Source: Wenzhouxiangella sp. XN79A
Lineage (GTDB): Bacteria > Pseudomonadota > Gammaproteobacteria > Xanthomonadales > Wenzhouxiangellaceae
Direction of reading: 5' to 3'
Assembly: GCF_012272825.1 (NCBI RefSeq)
Contig: NZ_JAAWWS010000136.1
Span: forward strand, 31,946 to 95,945
Length of the DNA: 64,000 nt
How positions within the stretch are numbered: position 1 is the first letter of the stretch; each line of letters begins with the position of its first letter. Positions 10,261 to 19,757 of the stretch are shown piece by piece. A model generated the notes under the pieces. The model searched no databases. It saw only the letters and a list, made by a program, of their open reading frames with translations, and was not told the origin of the DNA. The position numbers and the translations under genes are program-made.

Positions 10261-11255
10261 TCGCGCCCCGCGCGCTCGGCCTGCTGGCGCTGACGGCCGC
10301 TCTGCTGCCGCTGCCGGCCGCCGCCGAGGACTCGGTCCGGGACTGGTTGACCCGGATGGAACACGCCGTGGCCTCGATCAGCTATCGCGGCACGATGGTC
10401 AGCGTCCGCGACGGCCAGCTCGACACCCTGGCGGTCTATCACCGGGTCGACGAACGCGGCATCCGCGAGCGCATCGTCGCGCTGAACGGCCCGCCGCGCG
10501 AGATCATCCGTAATCACGATGCCGTCCAGCGGCTGGTGTCCGGCAACGCACCGATGGTGGTCGACAATCCCTTCCCGTCCCGGGTGCTTCCGCGCATCGC
10601 CTTCGATGTGCTCGACCGCTCCGATGCGCTGTATCGCGTTCAGATGGCCGGCGGCGAACGGGTCGCCGGACGGGCCGCGCGGGTCATCGAAATCCTGCCG
10701 CGCGACGGATTCCGCTACGGCCGCCGGATCTGGCTCGACGAGCGCACCGCCATGCTGTTGCGCACCGTCCTGCTCGATACCGATGGGCGGGTGCTCCAGG
10801 ACCTGGCCTTCGTCGATCTCGAGCTCGGCGCGACCATCCGCGACGAGGAGCTCCGCCCGGCGCTGGTCAATCCTGCCCGGGTGACCCGCTATCGCGATGC
10901 CGGCCGCGCCGATGATCGGACCCTGGCTGCCGGCCAGACGCCGTCCTGGATGCCGGAGACCCTGCCGGAGGGGTTCGAGCTGGTCTCCGTCGGCAGGCCG
11001 CTGGGCGGTCAGGACGATGGGTTCGAGCACCTGCTGTTCTCCGACGGACTGTCGAGTTTCTCGGTCTACATCGAACCGGTGCGCGGGCGCCAGGTCACCG
11101 AGCAGCTCGACGCGGTCGGTTCGATGAATGTCTACACCGGCCGGCTCGATGACCGCCTGATCACCGTGGTCGGCGAAGTTCCGGCCCGCACGGTCCGGAT
11201 GATCGGCCAGCACGTCCGCCGCGCCCAGCAGCCGGCCCTGCGCCATTTCCGCTGA
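10257..11255 (+). CDS. rseB: Sigma-E regulatory protein RseB/MucB
   Basis: Periplasmic lipid-sensing protein that shields RseA from proteolysis, 332 residues. A signal peptide ends near residue 23 (PLPAAAED). The N-terminal LolA/LppX-like domain begins DWLTRMEHAVASISYRGTMV and contains RIVALNGPPREIIR; a smaller C-terminal domain starts near 220 (PSWMPETLPEGFELV) and contains VYIEPVRGRQ. Its start overlaps the rseA stop by 4 bp. Confidence 0.93.
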   Translation: MIAPRALGLLALTAALLPLPAAAEDSVRDWLTRMEHAVASISYRGTMVSVRDGQLDTLAVYHRVDERGIRERIVALNGPPREIIRNHDAVQRLVSGNAPMVVDNPFPSRVLPRIAFDVLDRSDALYRVQMAGGERVAGRAARVIEILPRDGFRYGRRIWLDERTAMLLRTVLLDTDGRVLQDLAFVDLELGATIRDEELRPALVNPARVTRYRDAGRADDRTLAAGQTPSWMPETLPEGFELVSVGRPLGGQDDGFEHLLFSDGLSSFSVYIEPVRGRQVTEQLDAVGSMNVYTGRLDDRLITVVGEVPARTVRMIGQHVRRAQQPALRHFR

Positions 11256-11278
11256 GCGGCCGGCGGAGCGCGCGTCGG

Positions 11279-11740
11279 ATGACTTCGGAACCGCTCTGGC
11301 AGGCGGCGCGGATCGTCGAAGACGACGACGGGCGACGCTGGTTGGAGTTCGCATCGCCGGCCGATTGCGCCCGCTGCCGGGCGGGCCGGGGCTGCGGGGC
11401 GGCCCAGTGGGCCCGCCTGTTCGGCGACCCGCGCGCCCAGCGGCTGCCGCTGCCCGCGGCGTGCACGCTGCCGCCGGGCAGCACGGTTCGCGCCGGAATG
11501 TCGGCCCGCGCCGTTCTCCGGGCCGCCGCGCTGGCCTATCTGGCGCCGCTGCTGGCCTTCGTGATGTCGCTGGTCGCGCTCGATGCGCTGGCCGTCGGTG
11601 AGGCACAGGCGCTGGCGCTGGCTTCGGCCGCGGCGCTGATCACGCTGCTCGCGGCCCGTCGCGGCGTCCGCAGCCAGCTGGCGCCGTGCGTCGAAGCAGC
11701 GCCGTTGGACTGCAGCGCGCTTGAATCCGAGGCCGGGTGA
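11279..11740 (+). CDS. rseC: SoxR-reducing / RseC-family membrane protein (MucC)
   Basis: 153-residue inner-membrane protein. The cytoplasmic N-terminus has the four-cysteine cluster CARCRAGRGC near residues 36-45, known from RseC/RsxC-associated proteins as an Fe-S or redox site. Two membrane helices follow at about 80-102 and 107-125. In Pseudomonas-type operons this gene sits between mucB and mucD, exactly as here. Its role in sigma-E control or SoxR reduction is not resolved by sequence. Confidence 0.85.
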   Translation: MTSEPLWQAARIVEDDDGRRWLEFASPADCARCRAGRGCGAAQWARLFGDPRAQRLPLPAACTLPPGSTVRAGMSARAVLRAAALAYLAPLLAFVMSLVALDALAVGEAQALALASAAALITLLAARRGVRSQLAPCVEAAPLDCSALESEAG

Positions 11741-11775
11741 AAGCATGTAGACCCCGAGCCGCGCCGAACCGGCCC

Positions 11776-11803
11776 GGAACGTTCGCTGCGCTGCGCGGTC
11801 CAG
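11776..11803 (+). promoter_or_regulatory. Sigma-E-type promoter candidate upstream of mucD
   Basis: GGAACGT at 11776-11782, 16-nt spacer, TCCAG at 11799-11803, in the 146-bp gap before mucD. The -35 core GGAAC and the spacing fit RpoE promoters; the -10 match is weaker. It would give the protease separate stress induction from within the operon. Confidence 0.4.
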
Positions 11804-11886
11804 TAGTCGCAGGCCCGGGCATCATCCCGGGTCATCGAGTTCGAAGCTTCACGCGCCTGTATTCCGACAACCGAGGATCGATCCAC

Positions 11887-13341
11887 ATGAATCACCGGTC
11901 TGAACGACGTTCTGCCCCGGCGGCTGCCATCGCGGCCGGCCGCATTCCCTCACTGTTCGCCGCCGTGCTGGCGGCCGTGGTCCTGGCCGGACCTGTCCGC
12001 GCCACGCCGGAGGACTTCGCCGACGTGGTCGAGGCCACGATTCCGGCGGTGGTCAACATCGAGACCACCCGGTTCGGTGAGCGCCCGGATGCCGACGCCA
12101 CCCAGAGCACGCCTCCGGAGGACGTGCCCGAACTGTTCCGACGGTTCTTCGATCCCTACGGCGACGGCCGGCCGCGCGGCCGGCCCGACCGCATGGGCGG
12201 CGGCTCCGGCTTCATCTTCCGGGCCGACGGGCTGATCGTCACCAATCACCACGTCATCGAGGATGCCGATGAGATCATCGTCCGGCTGGCCGACCGCCGC
12301 GAGTTCGTCGCCGAACTGGTCGGGTCCGACGCCGAGACCGACGTCGCGGTGCTTCGGATCGATGCCGAGAACCTGCCGACGCTGGACTTCGGCGATGCCG
12401 CGAGCCTTCGCCCGGGCGAGTGGGTGATCGCGATCGGCTCGCCGTTCCAGTTCGAGCAGAGCGTCACCGCCGGCATCGTCTCGGCGCTGGGTCGCAGCCA
12501 GGCCCGCCAGCAGTACGTGCCGTTCATCCAGTCCGACGTGGCGATCAACCGCGGCAATTCCGGCGGTCCGCTGATCGACCGCGACGGCGAGGTGGTCGGG
12601 ATCAACTCCTGGATTCTCAGTTCATCGGGCGGCAATATCGGCCTGTCGTTCTCGATCCCGATCGAGACCGCCGAGAACACCATCGACCAGCTGCTCGAGT
12701 TCGGTCGCGTCGCCCGCGGCTATCTCGGCGTCGGCATCGAGAGCGTCGATCGCGAGGAAGCCGATGCGCTGGGCCTGGACCGCCCGGTCGGAGCGCTGGT
12801 CAACCGGGTCGAACCCGGCAGTGCGGCCGACCGAGCCGGCATCCGGGCCGGCGACGTGATTCTCGAAGTTGCCGGCCAGCCGATCGAGATCTTCTCCGAC
12901 CTGCCGCCGATCGTCGGCTCGATCCGTCCGGGCGAGGAGATCCCGGTGCGGCTGTCGCGCTGGGGCGAGCAGCAGACCGTCGAGGTCGAACTCGACGAAC
13001 GCGAGGAAGCCGAGCCGGCAGACGACGGCGCCGCGGCCGAGGACGACGCGCCGAGCAATGCGCTGGGCCTGACCGTCGAGCCCTTGACCGATGCTCAGCG
13101 TCGCCAGCTCGAAGGCGTCGAGAGCGGCGTCCTGATCACCGCGGTCGAGAGCGACGCGGCGTACCGCGAAGGGGTGCGTCGCGGCCAGATCCTGCAGATG
13201 ATCAACAATCGTCGGGTCGAGGACATCGACGACTTCCGCGACATCGTCGATTCGCTGGAGCCCGGGCGCTCGGTGGCGCTGCTGCTGTGGGCCAACGGCG
13301 CGAGTCAGTTCGTCGCCTACACGCCCGAGGTCGAGCGCTGA
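11887..13341 (+). CDS. mucD: Periplasmic serine endoprotease MucD (DegP/HtrA family)
   Basis: Envelope quality-control protease/chaperone of 484 residues. A long signal peptide ends near residue 39 (PVRAT). The trypsin-like domain carries the triad His122 (TNHHVIEDA), Asp152 (SDAETDVAV) and Ser225 (NRGNSGGPL); two PDZ domains follow (YLGVGIESVDREEADALG from about 280, and ALGLTVEPLTDAQRR from about 394) separated by an acidic Glu/Asp/Ala linker. The ATG at 11887 with GAGGAT upstream is chosen; the frame continues back into rseC without a signal peptide. It degrades misfolded proteins and feeds back on the RseA/RpoE pathway. Confidence 0.95.
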   Translation: MNHRSERRSAPAAAIAAGRIPSLFAAVLAAVVLAGPVRATPEDFADVVEATIPAVVNIETTRFGERPDADATQSTPPEDVPELFRRFFDPYGDGRPRGRPDRMGGGSGFIFRADGLIVTNHHVIEDADEIIVRLADRREFVAELVGSDAETDVAVLRIDAENLPTLDFGDAASLRPGEWVIAIGSPFQFEQSVTAGIVSALGRSQARQQYVPFIQSDVAINRGNSGGPLIDRDGEVVGINSWILSSSGGNIGLSFSIPIETAENTIDQLLEFGRVARGYLGVGIESVDREEADALGLDRPVGALVNRVEPGSAADRAGIRAGDVILEVAGQPIEIFSDLPPIVGSIRPGEEIPVRLSRWGEQQTVEVELDEREEAEPADDGAAAEDDAPSNALGLTVEPLTDAQRRQLEGVESGVLITAVESDAAYREGVRRGQILQMINNRRVEDIDDFRDIVDSLEPGRSVALLLWANGASQFVAYTPEVER

Positions 13342-13353
13342 GCCCGGCTGCCG

Positions 13354-13385
13354 TTGCCGGGCGCGTGCATGGAGCGCGGTATACT
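13354..13385 (+). promoter_or_regulatory. Possible lepA-lepB operon promoter
   Basis: TATACT at 13380-13385 is a near-consensus -10 in a G+C-rich background. The best -35 is TTGCCG at 13354-13359, but the 20-nt spacer is long. The predicted transcript would contain the hairpin at 13444-13473 before lepA. Confidence 0.4.
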
Positions 13386-13443
13386 TCGCTGCCGGTCCGG
13401 CGGGCCCGTCCCGCCGGCCGGGGAGATGCCGGCTTGATCGAGC

Positions 13444-13482
13444 CGCCGCCACCGCGAATCGACGGTGGCGGCGTTCGTTTGT
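13444..13482 (+). terminator. Intrinsic-terminator-like hairpin between mucD and lepA
   Basis: CGCCGCCACCG (13444-13454) pairs with CGGTGGCGGCG (13463-13473) around an 8-nt loop and is followed by the T-rich TTCGTTTGT. It could terminate the rpoE-mucD transcript or act as an attenuator in the lepA leader, because the likely -10 at 13380 lies upstream of it. Confidence 0.6.
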
Positions 13483-13608
13483 CCGGTCCTGACCCGCTGC
13501 CGTGCCCGCTGAGAACCCGACCGTGAACGCTGTATTCGTTGCCAAGCCCCTCTTCGTCGCCGTCCAACGGCATCGTCATCGCGTGCCGTGTCGCGCCGGG
13601 GGACGGCC

Positions 13609-15411
13609 ATGAGCCATGCGCCTCGGATCCGCAATTTCTCGATCATCGCTCACGTCGACCACGGCAAGTCGACGCTGGCCGATCGCTTCATCCAGGTCTG
13701 CGGTGGGCTGACCGAGCGCGAGATGGCCGAACAGGTGCTCGACTCGATGGATATCGAGCGCGAGCGCGGCATCACGATCAAGGCCCAGAGCGTGACGCTG
13801 GACTACGCCGCCGGCGACGGCGAGACCTATCAGCTCAACTTCATCGACACGCCCGGTCACGTCGACTTCTCCTACGAGGTCTCGCGTTCGCTGGCCGCCT
13901 GCGAGGGCGCGCTGCTGGTGGTCGACGCCGCCCAGGGCGTGGAAGCCCAGTCGGTGGCCAATTGCTATACCGCCGTCGAGCAGGGGCTGGAAGTGATTCC
14001 GGTCATCAACAAGATCGACCTGCCGTCGGCCGACCCCGATCGCGTCAAGGCGCAGATCGAGGACATCATCGGCATCGACGCCAGCGATGCGCTGCTGGTC
14101 AGCGCCAAGACCGGTGCAGGCATTGCCGACGTGCTCGAGGCCATCGTCCGCCGGATCCCGGCGCCGGAATTCCGCGACGGCCCGCTGAAGGCGCTGATCA
14201 TCGATTCCTGGTTCGACAACTACCTCGGCGTCAACTCGCTGATCCGGATCCAGCAGGGCCGGCTGCGCAAGGGCGAGAAGGTCAAGGTCATGTCGACCGG
14301 CGAGGAACACGACGCCGACCAGATCGGCATCTTCACCCCGAAGCGCACCATCAAGGGCGTGCTGGAATGCGGCCAGGTCGGCTTCATCGCCGCCGGCATC
14401 AAGGAAATTCACGGCGCGCCGGTGGGCGACACCCTGACCATGTCGAAGGACCCGGCCGAAAAGCCGCTGCCGGGCTTCCAGCCGGTCCAGCCGCGGGTGT
14501 TCGCCGGGGTATTCCCGGTCGACGCCAGCGACTACCCGGACCTGCGCGAGGCGCTGGACAAGCTGCAGCTCAACGACTCGGCGCTGCAGTTCGAGCCGGA
14601 GACCTCGATGGCGCTGGGCTTCGGCTTCCGCTGCGGCTTCCTCGGCATGCTGCACATGGAAATCGTGCAGGAGCGGCTGGAGCGCGAGTACGATCTCGAT
14701 CTGATCATCACAGCGCCGACGGTGGTCTACGAGGTCGCGCTGACCGACGGCTCGGTCGTCGAGCTCGACAACCCGGCTGCACTGCCGCCGCTGAACAGGA
14801 TCGACGAAATCCGCGAGCCGGTGATCCGGGCCAACATTCTCGTGCCGCAGGACTACCTCGGCGCGGTGATCGGCCTGTGCGAGGAAAAGCGCGGCGCCCA
14901 GCTCGACATGCGCTTTCTCGGCGGCCAGGTCCAGTTGAGCTACGAGCTGCCGCTGGCCGAGGTCGTGATCGATTTCTTCGACCGTCTGAAGTCGGTGTCG
15001 CGCGGCTTCGCGTCGTTCGAGTACGCGTTCGAACGTCACCAGGCCGGTCCGTTCGTGCGACTGGACCTGCTGATCAACGGCGAGCGGGTCGACGCGCTGT
15101 CGAGCATCGTGCATCGCGACCTGGCCCAGCGCCGCGGCCGCGACCTGGCCGAGCGGATGCGCGATCTGATTCCGCGCCAGATGTTCGACATCGCCATCCA
15201 GGCCTCGGTCGGTTCCAACATCATCGCCCGCTCGACGGTCAAGGCCTTCCGCAAGAACGTCACCGCGAAGTGCTACGGCGGCGACGTGTCGCGCAAGCGG
15301 AAACTGCTCGAAAAACAGAAAGCCGGCAAGCGCCGGATGAAGAATGTCGGCCGGGTCGAGATTCCGCAGGAAGCCTTCCTTGCGGTGCTGCGTAGCGACA
15401 GCGACAACTGA
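13609..15411 (+). CDS. lepA: Elongation factor 4 (LepA)
   Basis: Ribosome-associated translational GTPase, 600 residues, the normal length. G1 AHVDHGKST near 14-22, switch region RGITIKAQ, G3 DTPGHVDF, G4 NKIDLPSA and G5 SAKTG are present, followed by domain II, the EF-G-like domains III and V, and the LepA-specific C-terminal domain ([21 protein letters not shown]). The ATG at 13609 ([15 protein letters not shown]) has a G-rich SD upstream and matches family N-termini better than the start 7 codons earlier. It is followed 61 bp later by lepB, the classic pairing. Confidence 0.98.
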   Translation: MSHAPRIRNFSIIAHVDHGKSTLADRFIQVCGGLTEREMAEQVLDSMDIERERGITIKAQSVTLDYAAGDGETYQLNFIDTPGHVDFSYEVSRSLAACEGALLVVDAAQGVEAQSVANCYTAVEQGLEVIPVINKIDLPSADPDRVKAQIEDIIGIDASDALLVSAKTGAGIADVLEAIVRRIPAPEFRDGPLKALIIDSWFDNYLGVNSLIRIQQGRLRKGEKVKVMSTGEEHDADQIGIFTPKRTIKGVLECGQVGFIAAGIKEIHGAPVGDTLTMSKDPAEKPLPGFQPVQPRVFAGVFPVDASDYPDLREALDKLQLNDSALQFEPETSMALGFGFRCGFLGMLHMEIVQERLEREYDLDLIITAPTVVYEVALTDGSVVELDNPAALPPLNRIDEIREPVIRANILVPQDYLGAVIGLCEEKRGAQLDMRFLGGQVQLSYELPLAEVVIDFFDRLKSVSRGFASFEYAFERHQAGPFVRLDLLINGERVDALSSIVHRDLAQRRGRDLAERMRDLIPRQMFDIAIQASVGSNIIARSTVKAFRKNVTAKCYGGDVSRKRKLLEKQKAGKRRMKNVGRVEIPQEAFLAVLRSDSDN

Positions 15412-15472
15412 CTGCGTCGGCCGGACCGACCAACCGGACAACAATCACAAGGCTCTCCAGGACGATCGATTC

Positions 15473-16273
15473 ATGGATTTTGCTCTCATCATCACGCTGC
15501 TGACGCTGGCGTCCGGCGTCGTCTGGCTGCTCGACAAGCTCTGGCTCCGCCGCCGCCGACAGGCCCGGGTCGAGGCCGGCCAGGCCGACAGCGATGCGCC
15601 GTCGCGCCCGGTCGAGTACGCCACTTCGTTCTTTCCACTGCTGCTTCTGGTCCTGGTGTTCCGCTCGTTTCTGTTCGAACCGTTCAAGATCCCGTCCGGC
15701 TCGATGCTGCCGACGCTGCTGATCGGCGACTTCATCGTCGTGTCGAAGTATTCCTACGGGCTGCGCCTGCCGGTGCTGAACACGAAGATCCTCGAGACCG
15801 GTGAACCCGAGCGTGGCGACGTGTTCGTGTTCCGCTATCCCGACGACCCGGGCATCAACTACATCAAGCGGGTGATCGGTTTGCCGGGCGACACCGTCAC
15901 GTATCGCGACAAGATGCTGTTCGTCAACGGCGAGGCGGTCGAGCAGACCATCGTCGGGCCCTGGATCGGCGAAGGCGTGAACCGGAATCGGCCCGGTACC
16001 CGCCCACAGCAGCGGGTCGAGCAGCTCGGCGAAGTCGACCACGAGATCCTGATCCACCCCGGTCGCCGGGCCGGACGGGCGCAGAGCTGGACCGTGCCCG
16101 AAGGCCATTACTTCGCGATGGGCGACAACCGCGATGCCTCGCTGGACAGCCGCGCATGGGGCTTCGTGCCCGAGCAGAACCTGGTCGGCAAGGCCATCCG
16201 CATCTGGATGCACTGGGATTGCGGGCGCGGCTTCTGTGTCGACTTTTCGAGGATCGGTGATAGGATTGAGTGA
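15473..16273 (+). CDS. lepB: Signal peptidase I
   Basis: Inner-membrane serine-lysine protease that removes Sec and Tat signal peptides. 266 residues: TM1 at about 4-22, a basic cytoplasmic loop, TM2 at about 52-65, then the periplasmic catalytic domain with nucleophile Ser77 in PSGSMLPT, general base Lys132 in YIKRVIGLPGD, and box E GDNRDASLDSR. The ATG at 15473 (AGGACG about 9 nt upstream) starts directly before TM1; the longer frame runs back into lepA. It lies between lepA and the DUF4845 gene. Confidence 0.96.
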   Translation: MDFALIITLLTLASGVVWLLDKLWLRRRRQARVEAGQADSDAPSRPVEYATSFFPLLLLVLVFRSFLFEPFKIPSGSMLPTLLIGDFIVVSKYSYGLRLPVLNTKILETGEPERGDVFVFRYPDDPGINYIKRVIGLPGDTVTYRDKMLFVNGEAVEQTIVGPWIGEGVNRNRPGTRPQQRVEQLGEVDHEILIHPGRRAGRAQSWTVPEGHYFAMGDNRDASLDSRAWGFVPEQNLVGKAIRIWMHWDCGRGFCVDFSRIGDRIE

Positions 16274-16351
16274 CCTCTGCTCCGGCGGTTCGGGGACGGA
16301 GTCGGATCAATGGGAACGTTGTCGATCGGCCTGGAGTGATTGGGAGAACGC

Positions 16352-16714
16352 ATGAAGACCAAGCGACAAATGGGGATGACCCTGATCGGGTTCCTGCTGC
16401 TGTTGTCGGCGGTGATTTTCGTGGCCTATATCGGCATGAAGCTGGTGCCGATCTACATGAACCACTACAACATCGTCAGCGCGATGAAGGACCTGGCCGC
16501 CGAGCCGGGTTCGGCGCAGTACAGCGAGCGCCGGGTTCGCGACCTGCTGTCGCGCAAGCTCAGCGTCAACTACGTCCGTTCGCTCCGACCCGACCAGATC
16601 GAGCTGATCCGTTCGCCGCAGCCGTCGCTGAAGCTGGAATACGAAGTGCGCGAGGACCTGATCGGAAACATCGACGTGGTCGTTTCGTTCAACCGTGTCG
16701 AAGTCCTCAACTGA
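16352..16714 (+). CDS. DUF4845 pilin-like membrane protein
   Basis: Small single-pass protein of 120 residues. KTKRQMGMTLIGFLLLLSAV resembles a type IV pilin-like N-terminal segment (short basic leader, then hydrophobic helix at about 9-28), followed by a soluble domain of about 90 residues with YMNHYNIVSAMKDLA. DUF4845 genes regularly sit between lepB and rnc in gammaproteobacteria; function is unknown. The ATG at 16352 follows GGGAGA; its 3' end overlaps rnc by 20 bp. Confidence 0.85.
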   Translation: MKTKRQMGMTLIGFLLLLSAVIFVAYIGMKLVPIYMNHYNIVSAMKDLAAEPGSAQYSERRVRDLLSRKLSVNYVRSLRPDQIELIRSPQPSLKLEYEVREDLIGNIDVVVSFNRVEVLN

Positions 16715-17390
16715 TCCGGTGCGCCCGGCTTCGCTGCCGGGTCTGCCGTACACCTTCGATGATCCCGGCCTGCTCGAGCAGGCCCTGACCCACCGCAGCT
16801 GCGGCAACCCGCACAACGAGCGGCTGGAGTTCCTCGGCGATGCGCTGCTGAACTTCACGATCGCCGCGCTGCTGTATCGCCGTCGGCCCGAGGCCGCCGA
16901 AGGCGACCTGTCCCGGATGCGCGCTCGCCTGGTCCGCGATCGGACGCTGGCCGAGATCGCGCGCGAGCTCGATCTGGGCGATCATGTCCGGCTCGGTCCC
17001 GGCGAACTCAAGAGCGGTGGGTATCTTCGCGAGTCGATCCTGGCCGATGCGCTGGAGGCGATCTTCGGTGCCGCACTGCTCGACGGCGGCGTGGTTGCCG
17101 CGCGCGAGCTGGTCGAGGCCGTGGTCGGTCCGCGAATCGACACGCTGCCGGCAGCGGAGCTGCTCAAGGACCCCAAGACCCGGTTGCAGGAGCTGCTTCA
17201 AGGCAAGGGCCTGGCCCTGCCGGAGTACATCGTGGTCGACGAGCAGGGCGCCGACCACCTGCGGCAGTTCACCGTGGAATGCGGCGTCGATCTGCTCGAC
17301 GCCCCGGTGCAGGCCACTGCCGGTTCGCGCCGCAAGGCCGAGCAGGCCGCGGCCCGCGCTGCGCTGGAGCGCCTGGAGGCGACGTCATGA
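16695..17390 (+). CDS. rnc: Ribonuclease III
   Basis: Double-strand-specific endoribonuclease for rRNA and mRNA processing, 231 residues. The signature ERLEFLGDALLNF (near 43-55) contains the catalytic acidic residues, completed by the ILADALEAIFGA motif near 115-126. The C-terminal dsRNA-binding domain runs from about 156 (DPKTRLQELLQ...) to the Ala-rich end. The GTG at 16695 lies inside the end of the DUF4845 gene, and its stop overlaps the era start (ATGA), so the three genes look coupled. Confidence 0.97.
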   Translation: MSKSSTDPVRPASLPGLPYTFDDPGLLEQALTHRSCGNPHNERLEFLGDALLNFTIAALLYRRRPEAAEGDLSRMRARLVRDRTLAEIARELDLGDHVRLGPGELKSGGYLRESILADALEAIFGAALLDGGVVAARELVEAVVGPRIDTLPAAELLKDPKTRLQELLQGKGLALPEYIVVDEQGADHLRQFTVECGVDLLDAPVQATAGSRRKAEQAAARAALERLEATS

Positions 17391-18298
17391 ACGAACGCGA
17401 AACCGAATCCTCTCCGCCGCGCGCCGGGACCGTCGCGCTGGTCGGCCGACCGAACGCCGGCAAGTCGACGCTGGTCAACCAGATGGTCGGTGAGCACGTC
17501 TCGATCGTGACCCACAAGCCCCAGACCACCCGCCACCGGGTGACCGGGATCGTCAATGATCCGCGCGGCCAGGTCGTGCTGGTCGATACGCCCGGCCTGC
17601 ATCGCCGGCGCGACCACGCGCTGAACCGCCACCTGAACCGCGTCGCCGCCGAGACGCTGCCCGGCGTCGACCTGGTCGTGGTGCTGGTCGACGCGGCCAA
17701 CCCGACCGACGAGGACCGGATGGCGCTTGCCGCCGCCGACCAGTCGGGCCAGCCCTACCTGCTGGTGTTCAACAAGATCGACAAGGTCAAGCACCGCGCC
17801 GAGCTGCTGCCGCTGGCCCGGGCGTGGACCGCCGCCGTCAAGCCCGAGGCGGTGCTCTACATCTCGGCGCTGCGCGACGATGGCGTCGAGGGCCTGCTCG
17901 ACGCGATCCTCGCCCGCCTGCCGGAGCAGCCGCCGCTGTATCCGCCCGAGCTGTTCACTCGCGAGCCGATGCGTTTCCTGGCCGCCGAACTGGTTCGCGA
18001 GCAGCTGCTCGAGAACCTGCACCAGGAGATCCCCTACGGCACCACGGTGGTCGTCGAATCGTTCGAGGAAGACGATGGCCGGCTGGCCATCGCGGCGCGC
18101 ATCCTGGTCGCCGAGAAGCGCCACAAGGGCATCGTCATCGGCAAGGGCGGTCAGACGCTGAAACGGATCGGCTCGCGCGCCCGCCAGGCCATGCAGACCC
18201 TGTTCGACCAGCCGGTACGGCTCGATCTCAACGTGGCCGTCATGGAAGGCTGGATGGACCGGGAAGCGCTGTTCGATCGGCTCGGGTATGGCCGCTGA
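17387..18298 (+). CDS. era: GTPase Era
   Basis: Ribosome-assembly GTPase for 16S rRNA 3'-end maturation, 303 residues. G1 GRPNAGKS, G2 with TTRHR, G3 DTPGLH, G4 NKIDKV and G5 SALRDDG are present; the C-terminal KH domain contains VIGKGGQTLKRIG. The ATG at 17387 overlaps the rnc stop by 4 bp and gives the family N-terminus; the longer frame back to 17279 lies inside rnc. rnc-era coupling is conserved across bacteria. Confidence 0.97.
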   Translation: MNERETESSPPRAGTVALVGRPNAGKSTLVNQMVGEHVSIVTHKPQTTRHRVTGIVNDPRGQVVLVDTPGLHRRRDHALNRHLNRVAAETLPGVDLVVVLVDAANPTDEDRMALAAADQSGQPYLLVFNKIDKVKHRAELLPLARAWTAAVKPEAVLYISALRDDGVEGLLDAILARLPEQPPLYPPELFTREPMRFLAAELVREQLLENLHQEIPYGTTVVVESFEEDDGRLAIAARILVAEKRHKGIVIGKGGQTLKRIGSRARQAMQTLFDQPVRLDLNVAVMEGWMDREALFDRLGYGR

Positions 18299-18325
18299 GC
18301 GGTCGCAGGGCGCGTCGGGGAGGCG

Positions 18326-19015
18326 ATGAGCCGCGTTGATCGGGAACCGGTCTTCGTGCTGCACCGGCGGCCGTTTCGGGAAACCAGCCTGATCGTCGAG
18401 TTGCTGACCGCGCGTCACGGTCGGATCGTCGGTGTTGCGCGCGGTGCGCGTGGACCGCGCTCGTCGCTGCGCGCCTTCGGCGAGCCGTTCCGCCCGTTGG
18501 AGGCCGGCTGGACGCGGCGTGGTGAAATGGCCACGCTGACCGGTGCCGAGCCGATCGGTCAGGCCGTCGTCCTGTCGGGGCGGGCGCTGTGGTGCGGCCT
18601 GTATGCCAACGAACTGCTACTGCGCCTGCTGCCGCGCGATGTCGAGGAGCCGGAACTCTTTCTGGCCTACGCCGACCTGCTGCCCGGCCTGCGCGAGGCC
18701 GAACGCCAGGGTCCGGCGCTCCGGCGCTTCGAGTGGTCGCTGCTGTCGGTGCTGGGGGTGGCGCCGGAGATCGACGTGGTCGGCCAGGCCCGGATCGCGG
18801 TCGATCCCGACGCCGGCTATCGGATCGATCCCGACCGCGGTCCGGAGCCGGCGCGCGGCCGGACCGCGATTCCCGGTCACGCGCTCCGCGCGCTGGCGGC
18901 CGGACGGACGCTCACGGCGGCCGACGCCTCGGCGTTGCGCCGCCCCATGCGAGAATTGATCGAGCGTCAGCTGGACGGCCGTCCGCTGCAAACGCCGAAA
19001 CTGTATCGAGAGTAG
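18326..19015 (+). CDS. recO: DNA repair protein RecO
   Basis: Recombination mediator that anneals ssDNA and, with RecR, loads RecA in the RecF pathway. The 229-residue protein has the N-terminal OB fold ([22 protein letters not shown], ... [17 protein letters not shown]) and a helical C-terminal domain. The C-terminal zinc cysteines of some RecO proteins are absent, as in many gammaproteobacteria. GGGGAGG lies 6 nt before the ATG. The era-recO-pdxJ order is conserved. Confidence 0.93.
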   Translation: MSRVDREPVFVLHRRPFRETSLIVELLTARHGRIVGVARGARGPRSSLRAFGEPFRPLEAGWTRRGEMATLTGAEPIGQAVVLSGRALWCGLYANELLLRLLPRDVEEPELFLAYADLLPGLREAERQGPALRRFEWSLLSVLGVAPEIDVVGQARIAVDPDAGYRIDPDRGPEPARGRTAIPGHALRALAAGRTLTAADASALRRPMRELIERQLDGRPLQTPKLYRE

Positions 19016-19028
19016 GCCAGGAGGGCCC

Positions 19029-19757
19029 ATGACGCGAACCCTGCTCGGAGTCAACATCGACCATGTCGCTACGCTGCGCCAGGCGCGCGGCACCGCGTAC
19101 CCCTGCGTGCTCGACGCCGCGCGCGCGGCCGAATCGGCCGGCGCCGACCTGATCACCGTGCACCTGCGCGAGGACCGGCGCCACATCCAGGACCGCGACG
19201 TCGAGGCGCTGATGGACGTGGTCACGACACGGCTGAACCTCGAGATGGCGGTGACCGAGCCGATGATCGGGTTCGCCCTGGCGCTCCGACCGCCGGACGT
19301 CTGCCTGGTGCCCGAGCGGCGCGAGGAGCTGACCACCGAGGGCGGACTGGACGTGGCCGGTCAGGCCGATCGGGTCGGCGAGGCCTGTCGTCGACTCGGC
19401 GAGGCCGGCATCCGGGTCTCGCTGTTCATCGACCCCGAGCCGGTCCAGGTCGCCGCGGCCGCCGCCGCTGGCGCGCCGGTCGTCGAACTGCACACCGGTG
19501 GCTGGGCCGAGGCGGGCGGGGACGCCGCGGTGGCCGAGCTCGGCCGGATCGAGCGCGCTGCCGAGGCAGCCGAGCAGGCCGGCCTGGTGGTCAACGCCGG
19601 GCACGGACTGCACTACCACAACACCGCCGAGCTGGTCCGGATGCGGCGCATCCGCGAGTTCAACATCGGCCATGCGATCGTCGCCCGGGCCGTGTTCGTC
19701 GGCCTCGATCGGGCGGTGGCGGAAATGCGCGAGGTGATCGACCGGGCGTCAGCCTGA
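19029..19757 (+). CDS. pdxJ: Pyridoxine 5'-phosphate synthase
   Basis: Condenses 1-deoxy-D-xylulose 5-phosphate with 3-amino-2-oxopropyl phosphate to give pyridoxine 5'-phosphate, the last step of de novo vitamin B6 synthesis. The 242-residue TIM barrel begins [18 protein letters not shown], with [14 protein letters not shown], the catalytic Glu in [17 protein letters not shown] and [12 protein letters not shown] strong AGGAGGG precedes the ATG. Its 3' end overlaps the convergent response-regulator gene by 9 bp. Confidence 0.97.
   Translation: MTRTLLGVNIDHVATLRQARGTAYPCVLDAARAAESAGADLITVHLREDRRHIQDRDVEALMDVVTTRLNLEMAVTEPMIGFALALRPPDVCLVPERREELTTEGGLDVAGQADRVGEACRRLGEAGIRVSLFIDPEPVQVAAAAAAGAPVVELHTGGWAEAGGDAAVAELGRIERAAEAAEQAGLVVNAGHGLHYHNTAELVRMRRIREFNIGHAIVARAVFVGLDRAVAEMREVIDRASA

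Noticed and set aside
12622..13545. Minus-strand frame antisense to mucD and similar antisense frames over lepA, rlmD, pntAB and the transposase
   Set aside because: Typical antisense shadows of high-G+C genes with strong codon bias.
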